Origin: Paracraurococcus lichenis
GTDB taxonomy: Bacteria > Pseudomonadota > Alphaproteobacteria > Acetobacterales > Acetobacteraceae
Direction: 5' to 3'
DNA: 64,000 bases
NCBI RefSeq assembly: GCF_030657435.1
Contig: NZ_JAUTWS010000004.1
Location: 62,001-126,000, forward strand
The notes under the pieces were generated by a model. The model worked only from the letters and a program-made list of their open reading frames with translations. It searched no databases and was not told where the DNA came from. This document shows positions 39,780-47,623 of the stretch, one piece after another; the first letter of the stretch is position 1; each line of letters starts with the position of its first letter. Made by a program: the position numbers and the translations under genes.

Positions 39780-41033
39780 ATGTCGGGCATCCTGGTCATC
39801 GGCGGCGGGATCGGCGGGCTCGCGCTCGCGCTTTGCCTGCACCGCAACGGCCTGCCCTGCACGGTGCTGGAGGCGGCGGCGGAGATCCGGCCGCTCGGCG
39901 TCGGGGTGAATATCCTGCCGCATGCGGCGGCGGAGCTTGCGCGCCTCGGCCTGGAGGCGCCACTGCAACGCCTCTGCGTACAGCCGACCGAGGCGAATTT
40001 CTTCAACCGCTTCGGCCAGCACGTCCATGCCGAGCCGCTGGGCCGCGCCGCCGGCTACGACCATCCGCAGATGTCGCTGCATCGCGCCGACCTGCACGGC
40101 GTGCTGCTGGCCGCGGCGCGGGAGCGGCTGGGCGAGGGCGCCGTGCTGCTCGACCGCCGCGTGGCGCGGGTGGAGCAGGACGAGGACGGCGTGACGGTGT
40201 CCTTCACGCCCGGCCGCAGCGGCGCGGTGCCGCCGCCGCTCCGCGGCAGTGTGGCGATCGGCGCGGACGGCATCCATTCGGCGCTGCGCCGGCAGCTCTA
40301 TCCGAACGAGGGCGAGCCGAAATACACCGGCTACAACATGTGGCGCGGCGTGACGCGCTGGCCGCCGGTGCTGAACGGCGCTTCCATGACCCGCGTGGGC
40401 TGGCTGAAGAACGGCAAGATGGTGCTCTACCCGATCCGCGACCATGCGGACGGGACGCAATTGCTGAACTGGGTCTTCGAGGTCGAGACGGAGACCTACC
40501 GCGCCCGGCGCGACTGGAACCGGCCGGGCGATGTCGAGGACTTCATGCCCTGGATCCGCGACTGGGTCTTCGACTGGCTGGACGTGCCGGCGATGGTGCG
40601 GGCGAGCGAGGCGGTGCTGGAATTCCCCATGGTGGACCAGGACCCGCTGCCGCGCTGGACCTTCGGCCGCCTGACGCTGCTGGGCGATGCCGCGCATCCC
40701 ATGGTGCCGCGCGGCTCGAACGGCGCGGGCCAGTCCATCCTGGATGCGCGCTGCCTGGCCGACCTGCTGATGCGGCACGGTGACGACCCGGAGGCGGCGC
40801 TGAAGGCCTATGAGGCTGTGCGGCTGCCGGCGACGACGGAGGTCGTGCTGACGAACCGGAAGAACCCGCCGGACGTGATCCTGCGGGAGGTCTTCCTCCG
40901 CACCAACGACCGCCCCTTCGCGCGCATCGAGGAGGTGATGTCGAAGGAGGAGATGCTGGCCATCACCGGCGGCTACAAGCGCGTCGCGGGCTACGACCTG
41001 GCGACGCTGAAGGCAAAGGCCGGTCCGGCCTGA
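39780..41033 (+). CDS. FAD-dependent aromatic hydroxylase-like monooxygenase
   Basis: The 417-residue group A flavin monooxygenase has the N-terminal FAD motif ILVIGGGIGGLALALCLHRNG (VIGGGIGGLALALCL), PLGVGVNILPHAAAELARLG near residue 37, MSLHRADLHGVLL near 98, the DG motif AIGADGIHSALRR near 160 and the GD motif LTLLGDAAHPMVPRGSNGAGQ (TLLGDAAHPMVPRGSNG) near 300. It resembles flavin-dependent oxidoreductases such as PhzS and salicylate hydroxylase-like enzymes. The substrate is unknown. The gene is 14 bases upstream of the M20 amidohydrolase, so the two may act in sequence on one aromatic amide. Confidence 0.9.
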   Translation: MSGILVIGGGIGGLALALCLHRNGLPCTVLEAAAEIRPLGVGVNILPHAAAELARLGLEAPLQRLCVQPTEANFFNRFGQHVHAEPLGRAAGYDHPQMSLHRADLHGVLLAAARERLGEGAVLLDRRVARVEQDEDGVTVSFTPGRSGAVPPPLRGSVAIGADGIHSALRRQLYPNEGEPKYTGYNMWRGVTRWPPVLNGASMTRVGWLKNGKMVLYPIRDHADGTQLLNWVFEVETETYRARRDWNRPGDVEDFMPWIRDWVFDWLDVPAMVRASEAVLEFPMVDQDPLPRWTFGRLTLLGDAAHPMVPRGSNGAGQSILDARCLADLLMRHGDDPEAALKAYEAVRLPATTEVVLTNRKNPPDVILREVFLRTNDRPFARIEEVMSKEEMLAITGGYKRVAGYDLATLKAKAGPA

Positions 41034-41047
41034 ACGGGGATATCGCA

Positions 41048-42475
41048 ATGCAGAATACCGAGGAGATCTGGCGCCTGGTCGAGGCGAAGCGGGAGCCCTT
41101 CCAGGACCTCTCCGACCGCGTCTGGGGCATGCCGGAATTGGCCTATACCGAGCAGCGCTCCTGCGCCGAGCACGCCGCCATGCTGCGCGAGCAGGGCTTC
41201 CGGGTGACGGAGAAGGTCGCCGGCATCCCGACCGCGGTCATGGGCGAGGCGGGGGAGGGCGGCCCGGTCATCGCCATCCTCGGCGAGTACGACGCGCTGC
41301 CCGGCCTGAGCCAGGAGGCCGGGGTCGCCGAGCCGAAGCCGCTGCCCGGCCCCGGCTTCGGCCATGGCTGCGGCCACAACCTGCTCGGCGCGGCCGCGCT
41401 GCTCGCGGCGACCGCGGTGAAGGACTGGCTGGCGGCGAACAACCTGCCGGGACGCGTGCGCTACTACGGCTGCCCGGCCGAGGAAGGCGGCGCCGCCAAA
41501 GGCTTCATGGTGCGCGACGGCGCCTTCAAGGACGTCGACATCGCCATTTCCTGGCACCCCGCGGCCTTCTGCGCGGTGAACGAGCCGATCAGCCTCGCCA
41601 ATACCCGGATCGACTTCAGCTTCACCGGCCGCGCCAGCCATGCCGCGGCCGCCCCGCATCTCGGCCGCAGCGCGCTGGATGCTGTCGAGCTGATGAATGT
41701 CGGCGTGAACTACATGCGCGAGCACATGCCGAGCGACGCGCGCATCCACTACGCGTACCTGGATGCCGGCGGCGTCGCGCCGAACGTGGTGCAGCCGACC
41801 GCCAAGGTGCGCTACCTCATCCGGGCGCGGGACCTGGTGGAGCTGCGCGCCCTGATCGCGCGGGTGAGGAAGATCGCCGAGGGCGCGGCGCTGATGACCG
41901 AGACGAAGGTCGAGGCCAAGGTGGTCTCCGGCGTCTCCAACCTGCTGGGCAATACGCCGCTCGAGCGCGCGATGCAGAACAACCTGGATCGGCTGGGCCC
42001 GCCGCCCTTCGACGACCTCGACCGCGCCCGCGCCGCCGAGTTCCAGGCGACGCTGAGCGATGAGGACATCGCCTCCGCCTGGCGGAAGATGGGCCTGCCG
42101 GTGCGGAAGGGCGTCAGCCTCTGCGACGTCATCGTGCCGCTGGAGCTGAAGGGCGCGCCCATGGTGGGCAGCACCGATGTGGGCGACGTGTCCTGGGTGG
42201 TGCCGACCGTGCAGGCGCGGGGCGCGACCTATGCCATCGGCACGCCCGGCCATTCCTGGCAGCTCACGGCGCAGGGCAAGCTGCCGGCGGCGCACAAGGG
42301 CATGGTGCATGTGGCGAAGGTGATGGCCGGCACGGCGGTGGACTGCCTGCTGGACCCCGGCCTGGTCGAGGCGGCGAAGGCCGACCTCGCGGAGCGGACC
42401 AGGGACAACCCCTATGAGCCGGTGCTGTCGCCGGAGGTGCAGCCGCCCTTCGACATGTCGAAGACCGCCGCCTGA
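41048..42475 (+). CDS. M20-family amidohydrolase, AbgB-like
   Basis: This 475-residue metal-dependent amidohydrolase resembles AbgB, which hydrolyses p-aminobenzoyl-glutamate. Metal-site motifs are FGHGCGHNLLGAAALLAAT near residue 101 (HGCGH), CPAEEGGAAKGFMV near 140 and ISWHPAAFCAVNEPISLAN near 165. Others are GRASHAAAAPHLGRSALDAVELMN (ASHAAAAPHLGRSALDAVE) near 200 and MVGSTDVGDVSWVVP near 375. The gene is downstream of the FAD hydroxylase and overlaps the acetyltransferase start (TGATG). Cleavage of an N-acyl aromatic amide is a fair guess, no more. Confidence 0.9.
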   Translation: MQNTEEIWRLVEAKREPFQDLSDRVWGMPELAYTEQRSCAEHAAMLREQGFRVTEKVAGIPTAVMGEAGEGGPVIAILGEYDALPGLSQEAGVAEPKPLPGPGFGHGCGHNLLGAAALLAATAVKDWLAANNLPGRVRYYGCPAEEGGAAKGFMVRDGAFKDVDIAISWHPAAFCAVNEPISLANTRIDFSFTGRASHAAAAPHLGRSALDAVELMNVGVNYMREHMPSDARIHYAYLDAGGVAPNVVQPTAKVRYLIRARDLVELRALIARVRKIAEGAALMTETKVEAKVVSGVSNLLGNTPLERAMQNNLDRLGPPPFDDLDRARAAEFQATLSDEDIASAWRKMGLPVRKGVSLCDVIVPLELKGAPMVGSTDVGDVSWVVPTVQARGATYAIGTPGHSWQLTAQGKLPAAHKGMVHVAKVMAGTAVDCLLDPGLVEAAKADLAERTRDNPYEPVLSPEVQPPFDMSKTAA

Positions 42476-43128
42476 TGCCGGACGCCCCGCGGCCGGCGCC
42501 GAAGCTGGCACAGACCTTCATCGACCCCTCGGTCCGGCTGCGGGACGTCCAGGTCGGCCGGTGCTGCGAGGTGCTGGCCGACACCGCCATGGAATATGCG
42601 ACGCTCGGCGACTACAGCTATCTCGGCCGCGGCTGCACCGTGGCGGATGCGAGCATCGGGAAGTTCTGCGCCATCGCCGCCGATGTGCGGATCGGCCCGC
42701 CGGACCACCCGATGGAGCGGCCGGCGCAGCACCGCTTCACCTATTGCCCGGAATACTACGACGCCTCGGCCGAGCGGGACCATGCGTTCTTCCGCCGCCG
42801 CCGCGCGGCCCGCGTGACCATCGGCCATGACGTCTGGATCGGCCATGGCGTGACGGTGCTGGCCGGCGTCACGGTGGGCAGCGGCGCGGTGCTGGCGGCG
42901 GGTGCCGTCGTCTCCCGCGACGTCGCGCCCTATGCGGTGGTGGGCGGCGTGCCGGCCCGGCCGATCCGCGATCGCTTCCCGCCGGAGATCGCGGCACGGC
43001 TGCTGCGCATCGCCTGGTGGGACTGGCCCTTCGAGGCGATCATGGAACGGCTGGCCGAGTTCCAGTCGGACGACGTCGCCGCCTTCTGCGACCGCTGGGA
43101 CCCGGCGCCTGGAGCATTCTCACACTGA
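42475..43128 (+). CDS. hexapeptide-repeat acetyltransferase, phosphonate-type (TIGR03308-like)
   Basis: The 217-residue protein has a left-handed beta-helix with hexapeptide turns (LGDYSYLGRGCTVADASIGKFCAIAADVRIG in part) and the motif PPDHPMERPAQHRFTYCPEYYD near residue 78. It continues with VTIGHDVWIGHGVTVLAGVTVGSGAVLAAGAV (IGHDVWIGHGVTVLAG) and YAVVGGVPARPIRDRFPP. This matches the acyltransferases often coded in phn clusters, and also general xenobiotic acetyltransferases. The main phn cluster here starts 11 kb away, so it may be an orphan partner or act with the M20 enzyme that it overlaps. Its last codons form one arm of a terminator hairpin. Confidence 0.82.
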   Translation: MPDAPRPAPKLAQTFIDPSVRLRDVQVGRCCEVLADTAMEYATLGDYSYLGRGCTVADASIGKFCAIAADVRIGPPDHPMERPAQHRFTYCPEYYDASAERDHAFFRRRRAARVTIGHDVWIGHGVTVLAGVTVGSGAVLAAGAVVSRDVAPYAVVGGVPARPIRDRFPPEIAARLLRIAWWDWPFEAIMERLAEFQSDDVAAFCDRWDPAPGAFSH

Positions 43129-43158
43129 CCGTGCAGCGTGAGAATGCTCCAGGCTTTT
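43107..43158 (+). terminator. terminator of the acetyltransferase operon
   Basis: A perfect 17-base inverted repeat (43107-43123 and 43138-43154) flanks the stop codon and is followed by TTTTG. The left arm lies in the coding sequence. It should end the receptor-hydroxylase-M20-acetyltransferase transcript. Confidence 0.8.
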
Positions 43159-43165
43159 GATGTGC

Positions 43166-43214
43166 AGAGCAGATTCACGCCTCCGAGCGCTGCCACTCTG
43201 CGGCGATCTGCTCT
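43166..43214 (-). terminator. terminator of the yedK gene
   Basis: AGAGCAGAT (43166) pairs with ATCTGCTCT (43206), with an inner CGCC/GGCG extension. The right arm overlaps the yedK stop. Read on the minus strand, it would end yedK transcription back to back with the neighbouring terminator. Confidence 0.55.
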
Positions 43215-43938
43215 AGTCGCTGAAGTCGGGCGGCCTGTCGTCCAGCCCCGGCGGCACCACCGCCAGCGGGTCGCGTTCGATCAGGGCGCCGTCGTTTTCC
43301 GCCACCTTGTTCACCCGCGGGCTGACCGGCCAGGCCGCGACCATGTCCGGCGGGCAGGGGCGGAGCAGGCCGAGCAGGTCCTCCTCCTCGGCCGGGTCCT
43401 CGCCCAGCCAGCGGCCCCAGGCCTCCCGCGGCAGGATCACCGGCATGCGGTGGTGCATGGCGGCCAGCTTGTCGTTGGCCTCCGTCGTCACGATGGTGCA
43501 GGTGCGGAGGATGCTGCCGTCCGGCGCCCGCCAGCCCTCCCAGAGCCCGGCCAGGGCCATGGGCGCGCCATCCGCCAGCGCCACGGCGAAGGGCTGCTTC
43601 GACCGGCCCTCCACCTTCCACTCGTAGAAGCCGTCGGCGGTGACGATGCAGCGGCGCTTGCGGAAGGCCTCCCGGAAAGCCGGCTTCTCCGCGATGCTCT
43701 CCGAGCGCGCATTGATCATCTTCGCCGCGCCGGAGAGGTCCTTGGCCCAGCGCGGCACCAGGCCCCAGCGCAGCGGGTCGAGGTGCCTGAGCCCCGTCTC
43801 CGGATGCCGTCGCACCACCAGGGCGTCCTGGGTCGGCGCGCGGTTCCAGCTCGCCGCGAAATTGGGCAGCGGATTCACCGTCTCGAAGTAGCGGGCGACC
43901 GAGGCCGGTCCCCGCTGCTGGAAATAGCGTCCGCACAT
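43213..43938 (-). CDS. yedK: SOS response-associated abasic-site protein (HMCES/YedK)
   Basis: YedK/HMCES forms a covalent thiazolidine bond with abasic sites in single-stranded DNA, using Cys2 after removal of Met1. The 241-residue chain starts MCGRYFQQ. It has APTQDALVVRR near residue 34, LRWGLVPRWAKD near 55, MINARSESIAEKPAFREAFRKRRCIV (INARSESIAEKPAFREAF) near 74, DGFYEWKVEG near 102, and HHRMPVILP near 165 with the catalytic His. All conserved residues of the SRAP domain are present. The 3' half of the gene faces the acetyltransferase operon with back-to-back hairpins. Confidence 0.94.
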   Translation of the reverse strand: MCGRYFQQRGPASVARYFETVNPLPNFAASWNRAPTQDALVVRRHPETGLRHLDPLRWGLVPRWAKDLSGAAKMINARSESIAEKPAFREAFRKRRCIVTADGFYEWKVEGRSKQPFAVALADGAPMALAGLWEGWRAPDGSILRTCTIVTTEANDKLAAMHHRMPVILPREAWGRWLGEDPAEEEDLLGLLRPCPPDMVAAWPVSPRVNKVAENDGALIERDPLAVVPPGLDDRPPDFSD

Positions 43939-43988
43939 GCCGACATGATGGGGATGGTCGGGGCCGGTGTCGATCCAGCCCGATCGGC

Positions 43989-44576
43989 TCAGCGCCTGCG
44001 GAGATAGAGCGGCGTCTCCCCCATCGCGCGGAAGGCGTGGTCGGCCGCGAAGAGGTCGGCATAGTGCAGCACATGCGCCTCCAGATTCCGGCCATGGAAG
44101 GGAGCATTGGTCGCGTGGGTTGCCACGGTGCTGACGATGGCATGGGCGAAGCCCAGCTCCTTCAGCATCATGGCACCGATCACGCCGTGCGGCAGCTCGT
44201 GGTACAGGTCGGTATGGACGGCGCCCGCGCCCTGCCGCCGATAGAGCAGCGGCTTGTCCAGGTCATGCAGGATCAGGATGGGCACCAGCACCTCCGGATC
44301 GAGCTCCGTCCCCCAATCCGCCGCGGCACGCTTGCCGAGATCGACGCCCGCGCGCGTCACCTCGTTCACGTGCTGCATCAGCGGGAAGACGTTGCCGCCG
44401 GGAGAGAAGGGCATGTCCTCCAGCCGTTCATGGCTGGAGGAGGCCCAGGAACTGACCCAGGCGGTCACGATCCGCTCCTGCAACTCCGCGGTGACGAGGT
44501 CGAGGCCGAAGAGCCAGTCGCGCACCGCCTGGCGCCGCCAGTTGCTGCCGCGGTCGATGGTATAGGCCTGGGTCAT
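43989..44576 (-). CDS. HD-domain protein
   Basis: The 195-residue protein has HD-type metal ligands: LMQHVNEVTRAG near residue 65, ILILHDLDKPLLYRR near 97 (the HD pair), DLYHELPHGVIGAMMLKELG near 120, VSTVATHATNAPFHG near 145 and HVLHYADLFAADHAFRAMG near 165. HD proteins are usually phosphohydrolases; no nucleotide or substrate clue is visible. The first 50 residues are helical with several Trp. I used the ATG at 44576; 16 upstream codons look non-coding. It lies 57 bases downstream of a Bug receptor gene on the same strand. Confidence 0.8.
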   Translation of the reverse strand: MTQAYTIDRGSNWRRQAVRDWLFGLDLVTAELQERIVTAWVSSWASSSHERLEDMPFSPGGNVFPLMQHVNEVTRAGVDLGKRAAADWGTELDPEVLVPILILHDLDKPLLYRRQGAGAVHTDLYHELPHGVIGAMMLKELGFAHAIVSTVATHATNAPFHGRNLEAHVLHYADLFAADHAFRAMGETPLYLRRR

Positions 44577-44633
44577 GCATCGAACCCCTTCATGCGGCGA
44601 TCGGATCCGGACCGCTGCGGTCATCGGCTGACG

Positions 44634-45620
44634 TCAGTCGATCCGGATATCCGCCTTGCGCACCATGTCGGCGAAGAAGGCGATCTGCTGCTCGCGGAAG
44701 GCGGCGAATTCCTCGATGTCGTTGGCCCGCACCAGCGCCCCCAGGCCCTGCAGCTTGGCCACCACGGCCGGGTCGCGGATCACCGCATTCAGCTCCGTAT
44801 TGAGCTGCTGCAGGATCTCCGGCGGCGTGCCAGCCGGGGCGAAGATGCCGTTCCACTCCCAGGTCTCGAAGCCCGGCAGGAATTCCGCCATGGCCGGGAC
44901 GCCCGGCAGCGCCTCGAGCGGCTGCGGCCCGCAATGCGCCATGCAGACCGCCTGGTTCGCCTGCGTGAGCGGCAGCGTGCTGGGCACGTTGCTGAACTGC
45001 AGCGGCACCCGCCCCGTCGTCAGGTCGTTCCTGGAGGCCGCGATCTCCCGGTAGACGATGTGATTGATCCGCACGCCGGCCAGCATGTTGAAGAGTTCGA
45101 GCGAGACGTGCTGCACCGTGCCGATGCCGGTCGAGGAGCAGTCGAGCCTGCCGGGGTTCCGCTTCGCCAGGGCGATCAGCTCCGGCACCGTCCGCGCCTC
45201 GAAGCCTGGCCAGCGCATCAGCGTGTTCGGTGTCTGCATGGCCAGGAAGACCGGCAGCAGGTCCCGCCGCGTGTCGTAGGGCAGGCGGCTGCCGAAGAGC
45301 GACGGGTTCACCGAATGCGCCGTCGCGTCGTAGAGCAGGGTATAGCCGTCGGCAGGCGCCCGCGCGACCGCCTGGGCCGCGATGGTGCCGGCCGCGCCCG
45401 GCCGGTTCTCCACCACGAAGCCCTGGCCCATCCGGTCGGCCAGCGCGCCGAACAGGATGCGGCAGACGACATCGGCGGTGCCGCCGGGGCTATAGGCGTT
45501 CACCACGCGGACCGAACGATTGGGGTAGCGGCCCTCCGCCCGCGGCAGCCCGGGCGCGGCGAGCCCCGCCCCGGCCAGGGCGAGCAGGGTGCGGCGGCGC
45601 GGCCGCGGCGGCATGGTCAT
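44634..45620 (-). CDS. Bug-family tripartite tricarboxylate receptor, paralogue
   Basis: The 328-residue precursor has a signal peptide with a basic start (PRPRRRTLLALAGAGLAAPG) and the Bug fold: VRVVNAYSPGGTADVVCRILFG near residue 37 (VVNAYSPGGTADVVCR), FVVENRPGAAGTIAAQAVA near 67, YTLLYDATAHSVNPSLFGSRLPYDTRRDLLPVF in part near 92 and FETWEWNGIFAPAGTPPE near 250. It shares long identical blocks with the receptor at 26292-27236, so the two are recent paralogues with probably related ligands. It has a strong GGAGG ribosome binding site. The 200-base spacer to the divergent FMO gene shows no gene and no clear promoter. Confidence 0.92.
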   Translation of the reverse strand: MTMPPRPRRRTLLALAGAGLAAPGLPRAEGRYPNRSVRVVNAYSPGGTADVVCRILFGALADRMGQGFVVENRPGAAGTIAAQAVARAPADGYTLLYDATAHSVNPSLFGSRLPYDTRRDLLPVFLAMQTPNTLMRWPGFEARTVPELIALAKRNPGRLDCSSTGIGTVQHVSLELFNMLAGVRINHIVYREIAASRNDLTTGRVPLQFSNVPSTLPLTQANQAVCMAHCGPQPLEALPGVPAMAEFLPGFETWEWNGIFAPAGTPPEILQQLNTELNAVIRDPAVVAKLQGLGALVRANDIEEFAAFREQQIAFFADMVRKADIRID

Positions 45621-45820
45621 GCGGGCCTCCTCCCTCGGCCGGCCGTGCCGCCGGCGCATCGTCGCCAGTCTGGGCGCCCGGCGGGAGCGTCGCAAGCGCC
45701 CGGCGCGGCGCCAGTGGCCCTCCCATGTGCGGGACGCGGCTTGCCCTGCCCCGAGGCGCCGGCCAGTCTTGCCGCCCAAAGCAAGCACGCAGGCGGCGCT
45801 GCCGCCCGGGAGAAACGGTC

Positions 45821-47587
45821 ATGAATGTCCTGGCCCCGAAGACCCTGCCGCCGGAGGCCATCGCGGCGGAATGGCTCGCCGCCTGCGCCGGGGCGCTGGA
45901 GCGGCGGGACGAGGCGGCCATCGCCGCGCTCTTCCTGCCCGAGGGGCACTGGCGCGACCTGCTGGCCTTCACCTGGCAGGTGGAGACGGTCAACGGCGCG
46001 GCGGCGATCGCCGCGCGGCTCTGCGGCAGGCTCGCCACGGTGCGGCCGACCGCGCTGCGCCTCGCCCCGCATCGCACGGCGCCGCGCCGCGTCACGCGCG
46101 CCGGGGAGGAGGTGGTGGAAGCTTTCCTCGCCTTCGAGACCGAGTTCGGCAGCGCCGAGGGCGTCCTGCGCCTCGGCGCCTCGGAAGGCGGGCCCGGCGG
46201 CCACCGCGCCTGGATCCTGCTGACCGCGCTGCAGGAGATCCGCGGCCATGGCGACATCACCCATCGCCAGCGCGCGACCGAGAAGGACTATTCCCGCGAC
46301 TTCGGCGGCGCGAACTGGGCCGACAAGCGCGCCGCCGCGCGGGCCTATGCCGACCACGACCCCGCGGCCATCGTCGTCGGCTGCGGCCAGGCGGGCCTCG
46401 GCATCGCGGCGCGGCTGACCGCGCTCGGCATCGACACGCTGGTGATCGACCGGGAGGAGCGGGTCGGCGACAATTGGCGCCGGCGCTACCATTCGCTCAC
46501 GCTGCACAACGAGGTGCATGTCAACCACCTGCCCTACATGCCCTTCCCGCCGACCTGGCCGGTCTTCATCCCGAAGGACATGCTGGCCAACTGGTTCGAG
46601 GCCTATGTCGATGCGCTCGAGCTGAACGTCTGGACCTCGACGGAACTGCGAAGCGGCGGCTGGGACGAGGCGGCGCGGCGCTGGGAGGTGACGCTGCGCC
46701 GCGCCGACGGGACCGAGCGCGTGATGCGCCCGCGCCACCTGGTCTTCGCCACGGGCGTCAGCGGCATCCCGGTCATGCCCCGCCTGCCGGGGCAGGAGGC
46801 GTTCCGCGGCACGCTGATGCATTCCGGCGCCTATACCAATGGCGCGGCCTGGAAGGGCAGGCACGCCGTCGTGCTCGGCACCGGCAACAGCGGCCATGAC
46901 GTGGCGCAGGACCTGCACGCCTCCGGCGCGCATGTGACGATGGTGCAGCGCAGCCCGACCCATATCGTCAGCGTGCAGGAGGCGCAGCGGGTCTATTCGA
47001 TCTATGCCGAGGGCATGCCGACCGACGACTGCGACCTGCTGGCCACCGCCATGCCCTTCCCGGTGCTGCGGCGCGCCTACCAGCAGGCCACCGCGCTGTC
47101 GAAGGAGATCGACCGCCCGCTGCTCGAGCGCCTGGAGCGGCGCGGCTTCAGGCTGAGCGACGGGATCGATGGCTGCGGCTTCCAGATGCTCTACCTGCAG
47201 CGCGGCGGCGGCTATTACTTCAACGTCGGCTGCTCCGACCTCGTCGCCGAGGGCGTCATCGACCTCCTGCAGCACGACCGGGTCGAGCGCCTGGTGCCGG
47301 AGGGCCTGCGCCTCAAGGATGGCAGCCTGGTGCCCGCAGACCTGATCGTCGCCGCCACCGGCTACGAGAACCAGCAGGAGGTCGTGCGCCGCGCCCTCGG
47401 CGACGCCATCGCCGACCGCATCGGCCCGGTCTGGGGCTTCGATGCGGGCGGCGAGTTGCGCAACATGTGGCGCCCGACCGCGCAGCCCGGCCTCTGGTTC
47501 ACCGCCGGCAGCCTGGCGCAGTGCCGGATCTACTCGCATTACCTGGCGCTGCAGATCAAGGCGCGGGAGGTCGGGCTGCTCGCCTGA
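45821..47587 (+). CDS. SnoaL-like domain fused to flavin-containing monooxygenase
   Basis: The 588-residue protein has an N-terminal NTF2/SnoaL-like domain (about 1-150: WLAACAGALERRDEAAIAALF, then HWRDLLAFTWQVETVNGAAAI). An FMO follows, with the FAD motif AIVVGCGQAGLGIAARL near residue 182, the FMO fingerprint region FRGTLMHSGAYTNGAAW near 328, the NADPH motif VVLGTGNSGHDVAQDL near 350 and IVAATGYENQQEVV near 510. Such enzymes oxygenate N, S or carbonyl groups (Baeyer-Villiger). The ATG at 45821 has GGGAGAAA upstream; a long open stretch before it is an antisense shadow of the receptor gene. Substrate unknown. Confidence 0.9.
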   Translation: MNVLAPKTLPPEAIAAEWLAACAGALERRDEAAIAALFLPEGHWRDLLAFTWQVETVNGAAAIAARLCGRLATVRPTALRLAPHRTAPRRVTRAGEEVVEAFLAFETEFGSAEGVLRLGASEGGPGGHRAWILLTALQEIRGHGDITHRQRATEKDYSRDFGGANWADKRAAARAYADHDPAAIVVGCGQAGLGIAARLTALGIDTLVIDREERVGDNWRRRYHSLTLHNEVHVNHLPYMPFPPTWPVFIPKDMLANWFEAYVDALELNVWTSTELRSGGWDEAARRWEVTLRRADGTERVMRPRHLVFATGVSGIPVMPRLPGQEAFRGTLMHSGAYTNGAAWKGRHAVVLGTGNSGHDVAQDLHASGAHVTMVQRSPTHIVSVQEAQRVYSIYAEGMPTDDCDLLATAMPFPVLRRAYQQATALSKEIDRPLLERLERRGFRLSDGIDGCGFQMLYLQRGGGYYFNVGCSDLVAEGVIDLLQHDRVERLVPEGLRLKDGSLVPADLIVAATGYENQQEVVRRALGDAIADRIGPVWGFDAGGELRNMWRPTAQPGLWFTAGSLAQCRIYSHYLALQIKAREVGLLA

Positions 47588-47623
47588 GGTCCGGGGGCGC
47601 GGATCCGCTGCGGCGAAGGGTGC

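Noticed and set aside
45230..45820. A long upstream extension of the FMO gene
   Set aside because: It lies antisense to the Bug receptor gene, while the ATG at 45821 has a good ribosome binding site and begins the homologous part.
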